DNA of 64,000 nucleotides. Origin: Apophysomyces variabilis. Its lineage: Eukaryota > Mucoromycota > Mucoromycetes > Mucorales > Mucoraceae. The stretch's first letter is position 1, and each line of letters opens with the position of its first letter. Below the pieces are notes generated by a model that saw only the letters and a program-made list of their open reading frames with translations, made no database searches and was not told the origin of the DNA. The DNA is taken from the NCBI GenBank assembly GCA_002749535.1, contig MZZL01000403.1, positions 62,001-126,000 of the forward strand, written 5' to 3'. A program made the position numbers and the translations under genes. This document shows, piece after piece, positions 1-12,311 of this stretch.

Positions 1-2384
1 TAAAGTGTCTCTTTATATTATGGAAAAGGCGTTCCTCAATACGAAATATCCTTCGGACGGCGTGGACAGTGGCATATCAAACAAAGTTGGACGTCGTTCT
101 TGCTTCCGCAACCGAGGGTAACATAGCTGCCATCCCGAATACCCAGGCTCCTACGCTATCACGGCTCCAAACAGTGTCGGTTAACTGCAAGTCTCAGGGG
201 AAAATGACACCAGTCATATCGGCGACAGTGGAAGCGTTGGTTAATGTTCGCAGGGACATAGCACGCATTTCGACAAGAGGAGGGGAATGGCACAATGCTA
301 GCACCCCTCCCCTTTGACGAGGAAGGAATGGAGAGGATCTACTATGGTAGGAAAGCTTGGTCACTCTTGAGGAATGGATTCACGATTCATAAGAAAATAC
401 CAACCGAATGTAAACAATGATCAATCTATGTCGACGCGTCAAACACGGGTGAGAAATCCACTCGACCATGTCCGGATAGCGTATTCTAGTAAACAAAAAT
501 ATCAATACACGTGAGAGAACTGAAGTCGATACTATTTGCGTTGAAGCTACACCTAAAAAGCGCGAGAAACGAACACATACAATATCACCACAAATCTTTT
601 AAGACATCCTAGGGAAATAGAAAGCATTCGAAAGGATCAGCTAAGCAGAAGGAATGGATACTCTCGTGAAATTGGTTTCCAATCATATAGCGCATATGGG
701 GACACTACATAATCGATACATTTCTTCAACTGTGGCCAAAGAAGGGCCTATATCTATGTCTGGTATAGATGTGGTTGGGTGTCGTGCACTAGTTCTTGCG
801 AGAAGTTCTGGTATCCGATAGTTTTGTGGACGGCCTACAGCTTCCCTAATCCTGATAACATAAATACGAAATGGACCTTGGCTGCTCGGATATTATCGCA
901 TACTCTAGCAAAAAACTCGGCATAACCAGGCAGGTGCAAGAATTACAACAAAAAAAAGCTATATGAGTGAGCATGGTCAGCCAGAACACGATGGTGCTAG
1001 TTGATGATTCTTCCGAAGCTTCCCAAAATCACTTTGTTTATCCAGGCACAACAGGAATCACGAAGCGAAGCAGCCGCCAAACGGTTGTTATTATGGATGG
1101 ACAAAGTGTTGGGTACTTCACCTTGTGTACATTTATTGACAAGTCGGAACAGTTATGGCACCCACTGCCTGCCCGGAAACAGCCTTTCTTGGCCTGCATC
1201 ATGGACACTGCAGGCCTTTTACCCACACTCTATTCGCTCCGCATCAGGGTTAAAAGCACTGCCATAAGAAATGTGCCAATTGGAGTGTAAACATGGGTAC
1301 CCGTTTGAAAATATTATTGCAAACTAGTAGAGCAGTAGATACCAGACGGATAAGATCACAGAGCCGAGTTTTTCTTTTTACTACCACACCTGAAGCTCGG
1401 TGGACCAATCAGGTTTGGAGTGGGAAACGACCTGGTATCCAAAGATTGACGAAATGGAGACGGAGGGTGTGGTATGGCTGACCTGATTGGTACCAGCAGC
1501 TCTTTCAATAGAGTTACTATTAGAAAATAGTAGAGGATATAGATAGAGTGCAGTTCCCTTTTCAGCAATATTAAAGCATAACTTGGGAAGTATCAAATCC
1601 TGTGTCTCCCTTTCCTGAGCTTTGGGTTTTTCTTATAAGATTTATCTTTTACAATCTCCTGTCTCGAAATATTTGTTGTTGCATTTTCCTTATATAGATC
1701 TTGTTGGCCGAGTAATGATTGTATTAAACAAGGAAACAGACAGAGTCCGGTTCCTGAAGTCATTCGATGCAACTCATCGCTTTAGGAAACATAAAGAATA
1801 TTATGGGCCGTATCCTAGAGTTCCAATGCAGACTGACTCTCCTCGAAGATTCTTCCAATAGTAAATATCAATTGGACAGGTTAAACCTGCTAGTTGGAGA
1901 AGATGCAGGATCTGCGGATTCTGTAACAGGTTTCTGTTCACAATTTGTAAACAGGAGCATCTTAGATAAATTAACGTTCCATCAAAAAGATCTACCTTGC
2001 ATTATTCCCTTTAACAGACCGTTTCTAAAAGTGCTCCTTTTGAAAGTCATCTTATTTCAGCCCCTCCTATGTACCACCGTGACACTTTGATTTCAGACGA
2101 AGACCTTACCAATTTCTATCGCCGCCCTTGTATACTTGCTAAACGGGCCCAAAAATGTGAACACGATTCAACGGTAGAGCATGCTTCGTTTTGGATCAAT
2201 CACAACTGCAACGCGTGGTTCGTTCCTACCTCTTACGGCATTGCAAAGACATTCGGCATGTATGATTCCTCGATCGACTGTTCGCAGTGTAAGACCAGCG
2301 GAGAATACCATGCCTACCGAGTTTTCCGTCTTTCGCTAATCATTGATCCAGTTAACCGCGCGTTCTCCAAGCACAATTCCTCGC
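1..2384. other. No supportable gene
   Basis: Only short ORFs occur, mostly opening on GTG or TTG and without recognisable domains or consistent splice signals. An open stretch on the plus strand (about 2069-2488) immediately precedes the DUF155 gene and may hold part of its 5' leader or an unrecognised upstream exon. Confidence 0.5.
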
Positions 2385-3478
2385 ATGGGTCAAGAGGACC
2401 ATGCCAGTGCGCTTCAAAACTTACTTCAACGCGTCTCAGAAATCGATGCAGAGATTACCAATACGATACCAACTACAACTGGACATAAACAGAATGTAAA
2501 ACCTCCCAACATATTCCCTTACCAAAAGCCGAAGCACAGATTAAACTATCGAACTAGATCCAAATCTGCAGAGGATATGTGGATACACAAGGATATGGCC
2601 CACAAAATCTTCAGCATCTCCGCAACAATTTGCAAGAATCCAATGCGTACCAACTGATGCCTGAGATCGCCTCTGACGTAGTTCATCTTGCAGTTGTCCC
2701 TCAGCATGGAGGTGGCGAAATATATGTTTTTGCTGATAACGCTTTTATAACATGGGGAGTTGAGGAATTGCAAGCAGACGAATTTCTACGTTTTATACGT
2801 GGCACGGAGAAGAAATTTGCGCATGTCGAGACAGTAAGGATGGAATATACTGTAGATGAAGATGAGTATGTAAAAAGAGGACCCTTTTTTTTACCTAGCA
2901 TTGGGGAAATAGTTTGTTCATATGTATCTGTTTGATTTAGGCTAACGGATGTGAAAGGCGATACGATTTTGCTTAATCCATATACTACCTCTCCTGCTCT
3001 TGCCAAGGCAGCATTTTCCTACGGATTGGCTCATTCGCTGAAACTCTCTGGTTTCGAGACTTTATTGAAGCAGTGCCTCTCAAATGTTGAGCATCTTCCC
3101 TTGCGAATAATGGCTGATATGGCAGAACCTTTAAATACCCACGAGGCGAAATTAAATATCGGCAGGATCCTACAAGTCCAACAACGATGGGCTTTCTACA
3201 GCGGGTTTGCGGATACAGCGGATGTTTACTGGGCACGCCCAGAGCTCAAAGGTAAGACAGGCACTAGTAAAACCCAGTGACATACATATGAAATGAATAA
3301 TACCTAGAATGTTATGATAAAATCCTGCTAAACCAGGATATGAAATCAAGGATCGCTGCTGTGAATACGAAATTAGGTAAAAGTGATTAGGCATATGCAA
3401 TCGTTTGGGCTCACGCTTTTCCTTTTGATAGCTTATTTGTCACAGCTTGCTGCAGCGCTTGGATCCATGACGAAATAA
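2385..3478 (+). CDS. RMD1/RMND1 family (DUF155) protein
   Basis: This is a member of the Rmd1/Rmd8/Mrx10 (human RMND1) family, which is linked to mitochondrial translation or meiotic nuclear division. The ATG at 2385 starts MGQEDHASAL. A 62-nt intron beginning GTAAAA and ending AACTAG (about 2495-2556) puts the core domain in frame. The core carries the family's GGGEIYVFADNAFITWGV strand, the EFLRFIRGTE segment, then after an intron GDTILLN and the LAHSLKLSGFE helix, then WARPEL. Exons near 3338-3478 encode DMKSRIAAVNTKL and a short tail to TAA, which resembles the family's 'K-R-V-LN-KL' region. The junction between about 3254 and 3338 is not resolved, because the phases do not match and a microexon may be missing. 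The usual C-terminal membrane helix is not seen. No mitochondrial presequence is visible, so an upstream exon is possible. Confidence 0.7.
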
Positions 3479-4377
3479 GGCATTTTGTCTGGATGAGGTT
3501 TGCTTCTCGCATTCGTAGCCATTGCCCTGATCACAGCAGACAAGATTATGGGTTATATTTCTAACGTAATAAAGTATGTTTATCGTTATGTTTTGAAAAT
3601 TAGCTTTCACCGTAACGGGATTGAAAGTACTTTGGCGTTGGTTGAAGAGCATTTATAACAAAATTGTTGTTAAGCAAGGCAAAATGAAGCCATCGAGCAC
3701 AGAAAGATAAACGAACTTTGATCAACCCACAAGTGGGAAACGAGCACCAAAGAAGGAAGTGACATGGAGACATACAGCTTTTCATTTAAACGCTTCATGG
3801 GATCTTTTGTCGTGGTTGATCTTGCAGGAAACACATGTTGCACATAGAAACGGCACATCGATACTGAAAAATTTGTCTCTTTTGTTTTGTTCCTGTTTAT
3901 GAACTGCCCGTTGTCTCTTCTTTGACTTGTATTTTATCTGAGGATTTCTAAGGAATATTCCCTGTGAATAAGGATGTACCTGCCTTAATATCACCTGGGA
4001 TAAAGAAATGGTATATTCGATTTCTGATTTCATCAGCTAGACGAGAAGAGAAAGCATTCATGTTTCATAACTACATCGCTATTTAGACTCATCTTCTATT
4101 GCGTTTATTTCGAGTTACGTTCAAAGAAGCAATGGTATGAATATGACCAAGTAGTTATGTGAAAGATAATAGGTGTATTTCAACCCAGATGAGACATTGA
4201 TACGTGGCAAAGATAAACTGAAATGGATTGCTAAAATTGATCAAACTTGAAAAAGGAAAAAAAAAGGTTGTCGGTGTTCTGAACAGCAAGTGGTTGCGCG
4301 ACCTTCAATGCAGAAAAAGGAAGTCAGGCCCAACGAGTCATAGATCATCTCACAAGAAAAGAACAAGCAATAAAACA
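3479..4377. other. Intergenic, no gene seen
   Basis: AT-rich spacer between the DUF155 gene and SMC6. The open frame just upstream of 4378 encodes a basic RKRKSG-type stretch without an ATG. It could be the end of an additional 5' SMC6 exon. Confidence 0.4.
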
Positions 4378-7300
4378 ATGCAGTTCGATACCGACGAGAA
4401 CATGGAGGATATTGATCTAGAGATCGACACGAGTGACCGTCCCGATTCCGTTCCTATGGGGATACCCAATGCAACACCTGCAATGGTAAACGGGACGCGA
4501 CAAAATCTATTCGATTTAGTAATCCCTTTGTACGGCGTATGTAGGAAATCGCTGAAGCGGGCACCATCGCAGAAGTCGAAGCTATAAACTTCATGTGCCA
4601 CCGGCATCTCGAAGTAAAGCTCGGGCCAAAGATAAATTTCGTCATTGGTCACAATGGAAGTATGTCGATATCTAAGATACAGATAAATAATGCAGTAACT
4701 AATATAACACCATGTTCTTAGGCGGCAAAAGTGCAATTCTTACAGCAATTACCATCGCCTTGGGAGCCAAAGCCAACTATACCAATCGCGGGAAAAATTT
4801 AGGCGCGCTGATCCGTGAAGGAGCAAGGTAAATTTCCTGAATGCTGGTGCCTTTTCTTTTTTTTTTTCCGGTTTTTAACGTCTAGGAACTAATTCCGACA
4901 GTGTTGCACGGGTCGCTGTACGCCTGACAAACAAAGGACCGGACAGTTTTCGCCACGACATTTACGGCGATTCAATATGGGTCGAGAGGCAAATCTTGAA
5001 AGACGGTACAGGAGGGTACAGAATCAGGAACCACGCCAGAAAACTAATATCCGGGAAACGGGAAGATCTGGATGCAATATGCGACCATATGTCTATCCAG
5101 GTTGATAACCCTCTAACGATGTTAACCCAAGATGGTGCACGCCAATTTCTGACTTCGAGCTCACCTGTAGACAAGTACAAGGTAAGAAGAGCTGTTTCAA
5201 TCAACGGAGTTAATGTATTCATTTTATGCGCTTCTAGTTGTTTATGCGTGGAACTCAGTTGGCAAAACTTCAGGAGGATTACGATATTATGCAGGAAAGC
5301 ATAAGTACGATGAAGACGATCGTAGACCGCAAGCGTAAATACCTTCCAGAGCTCAAGGCAAGAGCAAGAGAGGCCCAATTGCGTTACAAACAATTTCTGG
5401 AGGTTCAGGACATCGATAGTAAAATCGATGAATTGAACAACAGTTTAGTGTGGGCGCAAATTCTACGCAAAGAGCGTACTGTGAAGGAGCTGCAGGCGGT
5501 CGTAGCAAATGAAGAAAAGGTGTTAGAACGAATGCAAGAGAGCATGGAAGAGAACCAAGTAAGTTTCAACGGATGATCCTTGTGGTAATTGAACAGAGGA
5601 CTGTAACTATAATGGAAAACGTTTTGCTTTCAGAACAAGGCCCACGGTTGCGTTGAGCGTATCAAACAGATTAAAGATCAATTATACGACTATACCCATC
5701 AGAGTGAGCCATATCGCCTGGAGCGACAAAAGCTAGCGCAAGAAAGGATAGAGATCGAAATGAGACTAAAGGAGGCCGAGGTAATTATTGGAAGAGCAAG
5801 TACCACGTAGATCATTCAATTTGATTCCAGAGGGATATTCGTCTCAAAAACGAGGCGATTCAAGAAAAACAGCATGTTCATGCCAGCTATGACCACAAAA
5901 TCCAATCAGAAAGGAAAAGGCTTGGTTTGGTTAACCGAGATCAACTAGCCAATGAGATGGAAGATTTAGAGGCTCGAAAACAGCAAGAATGCGATAGGAT
6001 CATTTCCATTAACCGAGAGATAGACGAGCTTGGGATCGAACGCGACGAAGTTACGAGCCAGATAAATCAGAAATCAGCTTCTTTAGAACAAGCATCGCGA
6101 ATCAGTGAATCGCTGCGGAGAGGCCTGGAGAATCTTCATCGACAGGCGCATAATTCTGCAAACACGTATCATACTAATATGCCACATGTCTTAGAGGACA
6201 TTTTGGCTGAAACTCGCTGGAGAATGTCTCGACCAGTGGGGCCTTTCGGTGCATACGTGCATTTGGAACGCCCGGAGTACGCTGAACTTCTTGAGAAACT
6301 GTTGTCAAACTTGAAGGACGCATTCGTCGTCGAATGTTTTGATGACAAGGCACGTTTGACAGGTATCTTGAATAGGAGAAATATGTAAGTGTAGCAATCA
6401 TACGTTAAGTACAAACTGAACATGAAAACCAGGCCCCATACGCCTATCTTGGTTGCCAAGCGCGATTTATTCGACGATTCTGAAGGGGAACCCGATCCCG
6501 AATACTTAACCGTGCTGCGTGCCGTACATGTAAACTAGTTTTTGCATGCTTACCAGATATTAAATCGACTATATAGTTCGATAATGAATGGGTCAAGCGT
6601 CAATATATCATCTCCAATAACATTGAGCAGACACTGCTTATGGAGAACCGTGAAGAAGCTGACAGATTGATGTTAAATCGTCCACGCAATGTGAAACGTT
6701 GCTATACAAAAGCATTACAACTTGTCGGATCCATGCATGGTATGCGAACGCATGCTCTGGAGCCGTATAAAGGGTTTCCATGGCTCACACAGAATGTTGA
6801 ACCTGCTATTAGGTAACAAGATAATAAATGGCTTTGCTCGTGCTGACTTCTGCTGTTGTCATACAAGGGAGAAACAGAGGCAATTGGAAGAAGCTGTTAA
6901 CAATGAAGAGCAGCTTTCAACCGAGATCCAAAATCTCAACCAGCACCTGACCAATTTTCACAGACTGATCACTGAAAAAAAGGTAATTCGAAAATCTTTA
7001 TAGCTAAAGGCTGAGCTCGCTGAACATTTCTGTACGGAAATAGGCCCAAAAAGTAAATGCAGACCAAGCCATTCGACAGATGAAAGATCGTATCCAGCAG
7101 CTGCAAGAGCAATTGCAAGTCAATGAAACTATTAGGATATCAGTATTGCAAGCGGAAAAAGACGTGAGTTACATGGTTACTCTAAGGTACTATGGATAAT
7201 TTACCTCTATCTAGGCTGTAAAGGATGAGGTTGCACTCGTTATCGGGGATTGCCGCCGTTTGATGGCGGACAAGGTGAAAATCGAAGATGCTTTGAAAGA

Positions 7301-8625
7301 TGTGGAAGAACGTTTTCAAGCACTTCAAGACCGTTATCAAACCAGCGAAGCGCTTGGTGCTGAATTAGAGGTGGGATAGGAAGACTAGCTCATTATAGAA
7401 ACTTATAACACTCTCTTAATTTGGCATAGAACGATCTTGTGCGCATGGAAAATGAGAGAGGGGCAATCGAAACATACTTACATGGGAAGGACGAAGAGTT
7501 CAAGGATCAGAAGATGAGGATAAGCATGGTCAAAGCGGACTTGCAGAGGCAGACGGGTATATACAAGGTGAGTATCAGGAACCTACACTTCAGGGCGATG
7601 ACGGCTTAAGGTGATCTATAGGATTGGATCGCGAAGGCCATGGCTGAATATCCAGACCGGGTAAATCCCACAGATACACCTGAAGAAATTCAACGGCGGA
7701 TAGAACACTTAGAGATTCAGCAAAAGGAGAAAGAAAGAGCGTGCGTTTAATTCCCATACAATGGAAGATATCTCATAAATCCATGCTAGTGCTGGAATGT
7801 CAGTGGAAGAAGCAGAAAACGAAGCGCGGGAAGCTTTGATTGAATGGAATGAAGCAAGGACAAGCCTTAGCGAGATCGATTTCTTGATCAAAGTAAGCAT
7901 TGAGTTAGTCGGGTGCAGACTTTGAGTAGGGAAGTTTATCAAATATGCTATGATAGGGATTACATCGAGCTTGGCTTTCTCGTACGTCCAGATTCAACCA
8001 CTTTCGCATGTATATATCGCTCTCGGCGAAAAGCTATTTTTCATATTATATGCACAAGCGTGGTGATAGCGGCCATCTTAGGTTTGATCACGAAAAAGAA
8101 CGCTTAGTGATACAAGTTGCAACTGGAGACCAGTACCAGGACAGCACACGAACGCAGGATTCAAAGTCATTGTCAGGAGGCGAAAAGTCCTTCTCTCAGG
8201 TGAGTTTGCTATTAGCGCTCTGGCAAGGCATTGCATCACCGGTATTATGGTAAGTAAAACCTGGATATGTAAAACTATCTAGAAACTGATATTACCTGTC
8301 TTCGGAAAAAAAAAAGCTTAGACGAATTCGATGTATATATGGACTCGATCAACAGGAAGCAGAGCATGCAAATGATGGTCTGTAAAATAACTAATGTGCC
8401 AGTTATCGTATATTTAGCCGTTAACATTCTATGTTCTTTTTTTACAGATGGATTCTGCCCACGAAAACAGCTCACAATATATCCTAATTACACCTCAAGG
8501 TAGTGTAATTTACGCAGATATTCTTAAAGCATTTATACCCTTTCCTTTCTTACAGACGCGAGCAATATACCCACAAATCCCTATGTGATAGTCCATCGTC
8601 TTGCCGATCCCAAGCGCCAGTAATA
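4378..8625 (+). CDS. SMC6: SMC6, subunit of the Smc5/6 complex
   Basis: This is the SMC ATPase of the Smc5/6 complex, which acts in homologous recombination, replication-fork stability and SUMO-dependent repair. The ATG at 4378 opens an acidic N-terminus. Splicing out 4486-4544 leads into AEVEAINFMCHRHLEV. The Walker A motif GHNGSGKSAI is split by the next intron (from about 4661). Long heptad-rich coiled-coil exons follow, with a hinge around 6170-6400. The C-terminal head has the signature SLSGGEKSFSQ near 8170 and Walker B LDEFDVYMD near 8320. The last exon ends in NPYVIVHRLADP and a stop near 8625. A 64-nt intron ending GATAG near 7950 restores LSRTSRFNHFR before SAKSYFSYY, so the head is intact. 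There are more than ten short introns. All key ATPase motifs are present. Exon borders within the coil are only approximate. Confidence 0.95.
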
Positions 8626-9086
8626 GACAACCAGCAAATTAGCATGTCCAAACAGCTTTATGGAATGTACATACATGTTTTGCACATGCATTCCCGTCGC
8701 ATCGACTTTCCAAAGATAGTTTTCTTTTTTCTCAGCTTTACAGAAACACAAAGCAAAATATCGACTCGTAGTTGACACTGTGTATCCTCCGCTGGTTACT
8801 ATGCACTTCCGAATCAGTAAGTTAATACACTGGAGATACTGCTGGGATGTCTCTTGATGAATTGCCAAAAGATTCTCTTATCCATAGAAGGTCCGTTGAA
8901 GTACGCTGCTGTAATATAGGAATAGATTGATCCAGTGTATATATCTTTATGTTGGCAAAGACAAGTCAAAGAAATGCATTGTTTTCTACGCACTTTCGTA
9001 GTGAAATCAAATCTATCACTTTGACTTTTCTCTTTTCAATGATGATTATGATATATGTAATTGTAGAATAACAGACATGTCAAAAT
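8626..9086. other. Convergent 3' region between SMC6 and the kelch gene
   Basis: About 460 bp between two converging genes. It presumably holds both 3' UTRs. No ORF with support. Confidence 0.5.
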
Positions 9087-12000
9087 CTAATAAGCTCTAG
9101 TTGTGAACCCTTTTTGGCTCATAGCTTCCTTCATCATGCCTAGTTGAATTTCCGAATCCTCCAGATGCCGTGTTGCTTCGTTTAAAGCTTCTTCACGCTC
9201 ATTCAATAACGTGCGCAATCTAGCAATGTCATCCACACTCTCTGCTAATCGCTGTTTTAGTGAAGCAGTCTCATTTCGCGCCTTCATGTTTGCAGCCTCC
9301 AACTGAGATACTTTGATATGTGCTTCTGATAACTCGTATGAACTATCTGCGGCAAGGGCTTGCGTGAGTTGCTGCGTCAGTTCGGCTACCTTAGTTGCGT
9401 TTTCTCGCATTTGCGCTTCTGCCTTTGTGGCTCGGATGTGCAGGTTGGCCAAATCCTCAAGAGCTCGTTGATGTGCTTCCTGGGCTTCTTCCGCTCGCTC
9501 TTGGGCTTCCTTGGCTCGTTCCTCAGCAGATAATCGAGCATTATGATCATGCTGGGCACGCTTCTGCAATTGTTGGAGCAATCGACCGTTCGCTTCGTTT
9601 TCCTTTAACGCGGCAGTCAAGCGCCATTCCAACTCTTTCACACGTTGTGCTTCTGCTGCAGCCAACTGCTGCGGTTGCTGTGATTTGAGAGCTTGATATT
9701 TGGATTTGAAATATGCAGCTTCCTGAAGTGCAGCTGTGCGCATACGGTCAGCCTGAAGCAATTTGTCTGCCATGGGCTGAGCCTGATGGCCTATGCTGGC
9801 ACGAACGCGGCGCAGTTCCGACTTGATGGACACCAACTGTTCGAACAAAACCATTTTGGGTTGCTCCAGTTCACCCAGGTCCATCAACATAGCTTCGTCT
9901 GCATCCGGGTCATCTTGCAATTCTCCCTTGACGGCACGCTGCTTACGTGCAATGGATACCTCAGTTCGCCACCATTGTTCCTTCCTTTTCATTTCGCTGA
10001 TAATTCCGTCCCGGGCTTTAATCTCCCGGAGTAGGATAGCCACTTCTTCCTGTTGCGAGGATTCATTCGTGCTTGGTTTTGGACGTGTTTGGGCCAACTG
10101 CTTCTGGTCATCCAAAAATTGAGCATCACGTTGTTCATGTCTCGGCTTAGGCCGGTCGTCATAGTGATCTGTCAGAGACTCGTTGCTTGCTGCCATGGTG
10201 TGACGATAAGTGTTCACCAGATTAACACCATCGCGAGATGGTCGAGGTGGCGGTGACAGGGGTCCCAAGGTATTGCGGGAGGATGATGGACGTTGGGGCG
10301 GTGATGTTTGCAAAGCTTGACCAGCACGCGTTGATGACATTTGTTGATGGTGCAAATAGTCATGATCGTCAGTGGTGATGACAGGTGGAGGATTCCGTTG
10401 CGCTCGTGTGGATGAATGTACATCGCTTTCCATAGACATCGTGGGTGATGTTGGTGAAGCAGATGGTTGACGGCGGGATTCTATGCTACTTTCCACATCG
10501 GAAAGTGACAATGGTGAAGTTGCACGTGGACGACGCAATGCTGCTTCAGGTACCACGGAGACATGGCGCGGTGGTGGTCGCATAGGCTAGAAGAAAGAAA
10601 AATCAATCCAATTGGTAACAGTAGCCTGCTTCTGTACCTGCTGCTGTTGCTGGTCAGCATGCAATGGTTTGTTGCGGGGTGAGCCACTGGGTAGAGGTGT
10701 CGATGTGGACGGTTGCGGGTCAGGGTATCCTGAAAGCTCGTTGCTGATTCCATTCATTGGAGAATGTTGTCGTTGATACGACGGTAGAGTTTGCGGTTGA
10801 GGGGAGCGGGTGGGTGTGCTTTGCGAATTTTGTATATGGTGAGGTGAAGAGGCGACACGAAGTGATTGTTGGGATATATCCGAGTCAACAGAATAGGATG
10901 AGGGTGAAGGAGATGCACTTGGCTGTGATGGTGCCTGCACCACCGGTTCGGCAGGATACTTGATCTTAGCTATGCAGAGCAAAACATTGAATATGACACC
11001 AATAAAAAATGACCCTTGAACCTACAGCTATCGAGGACGTGTACCATAGAGGCATCATCCATTTTACCATTGGCTTCACCGCCAATAACGTAAATTTTTT
11101 CTTTGACAGTTGTCATTGTTAAGCCATGACGCGCAGACGGTCCAGGGCCCATATTTTGAAATATGTACCAACGCTGGCCTTTTTGGTTTGGACAATTAGC
11201 TAACTTTGAAAATGCCTTCAACGTCCTACTTACTTCGAAATTTAAATGCACATAGATCACCTAATTCTTGGCCATCTGAGCCTATACCACCGTTAATGTA
11301 CATGATATCGTCCACCAAAGCCGCTGCGCATCCATAACGTGGAGCTGGTATATATCCAGCACAGGCAACAGGACTCCACACTCGAGTCTGCAAATCGAAA
11401 GCCCAAAGGTCATTGTAGAAGTTGGCACCGTCTGAACCACCAAATCTGAAGCAGGCAGAAAGAAAAAAAGTTAGTTATGGATATCAGATCCGGTTGTCAG
11501 ATTTGGATGGATCTTACATGTAAAGCTTATTGTCGAAAATCACAGACACGTGGCCTGAACGCCCCGACGGTCCCTCGTTGGTGGACAGGTATTCCCAATG
11601 GGGATTGGCAGGATCTGCAATCGATATTGAGTTTCATTTTTTCCTCTCTTTTGGAAAGTGCTATACTAATGTTTACAACAGGACTTACATGAATTGGTGT
11701 TGAATGCCACTAGATCATCCAGATATCTGCCTGCACGTTTACCACCCCAGATATACATCACACCGTTAGCTACAACCGCTGAATGCCCAGCACGTTCAAC
11801 AGGTTTTTGGCTATCCATCTGGATGCGAATCCATTGCCGCGTATTCAAGTTTAAAAAGTAAAGGTTCGGATCCCATTTATCGTCAGACATGATCGGTTCT
11901 CCACCATATACTGACAATGCATGTAAGGATCAAATTAAACGCCCTATTCATAGACTTACGTATAACAAAGTTACCAATGGTTACGAGAGTAGGATACAAT

Positions 12001-12311
12001 CGCGGGCTAGGTACATCCCCACCGGTACTGATATGACTGGCCGAAAGATTGTCTAAATCAGCAAGTTAAGCTCCTTCTCTTCTCGTTTCCTTGTCTATGC
12101 TCAAGGAGAACTTACTGGCATCGATATAGAACAGTTCTTTTTTGTTTGAACCTCGATGAATACCACCATAGACTACAAGATTATCAGAGGACAGTGCTGT
12201 TGTGGCATGACCGAATCTTGGTAGGAGTGAGCTACTGCCACTCAGTTTACGCTGCGACCAAGGGTAGAAAGTCCTGTCAGAGTTCTTGGTAAGTTTCGAA
12301 AATAGAGACAT
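9087..12311 (-). CDS. Tea1/Kel1-like kelch-repeat, coiled-coil polarity protein
   Basis: This is a cell-end (polarity) marker type protein. In yeasts Tea1 and Kel1 are carried by microtubules or act at growth sites and bind formin and Rho regulators. Eight exons (12311-12116, 12052-11960, 11910-11689, 11614-11518, 11445-11234, 11178-11026, 10969-10638, 10586-9087) close exactly in frame to 934 aa. The N-terminus has PWSQRKLSGSSSLLPRFGHA, close to the Tea1 start. Six kelch blades follow, with motifs such as VVYGG, VILYGG, YIWGG, YIFGGSDG, YINGG and YVIGG. A Ser/Pro/Gln-rich disordered linker (about residues 330-600) comes next. The C-terminal roughly 300 residues form a long coiled coil. The nearby genes give no functional link. 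Orthology to Tea1 rather than Kel1 is not decided here. Confidence 0.88.

Noticed and set aside
1404..1491. 11-bp perfect inverted repeat (ACCAATCAGGT / ACCTGATTGGT), 66 nt apart
   Set aside because: About one such pair is expected by chance in 64 kb at this spacing, and no transposon ORF or target duplication accompanies it.
2540..2585. Apparent missing base in the DUF155 gene
   Set aside because: A 62-nt GT-AG intron ending AACTAG has the right phase, so an indel is not required.
9395..10256. Several plus-strand ORFs opposite the kelch gene
   Set aside because: They are antisense translations of the coiled-coil exon.
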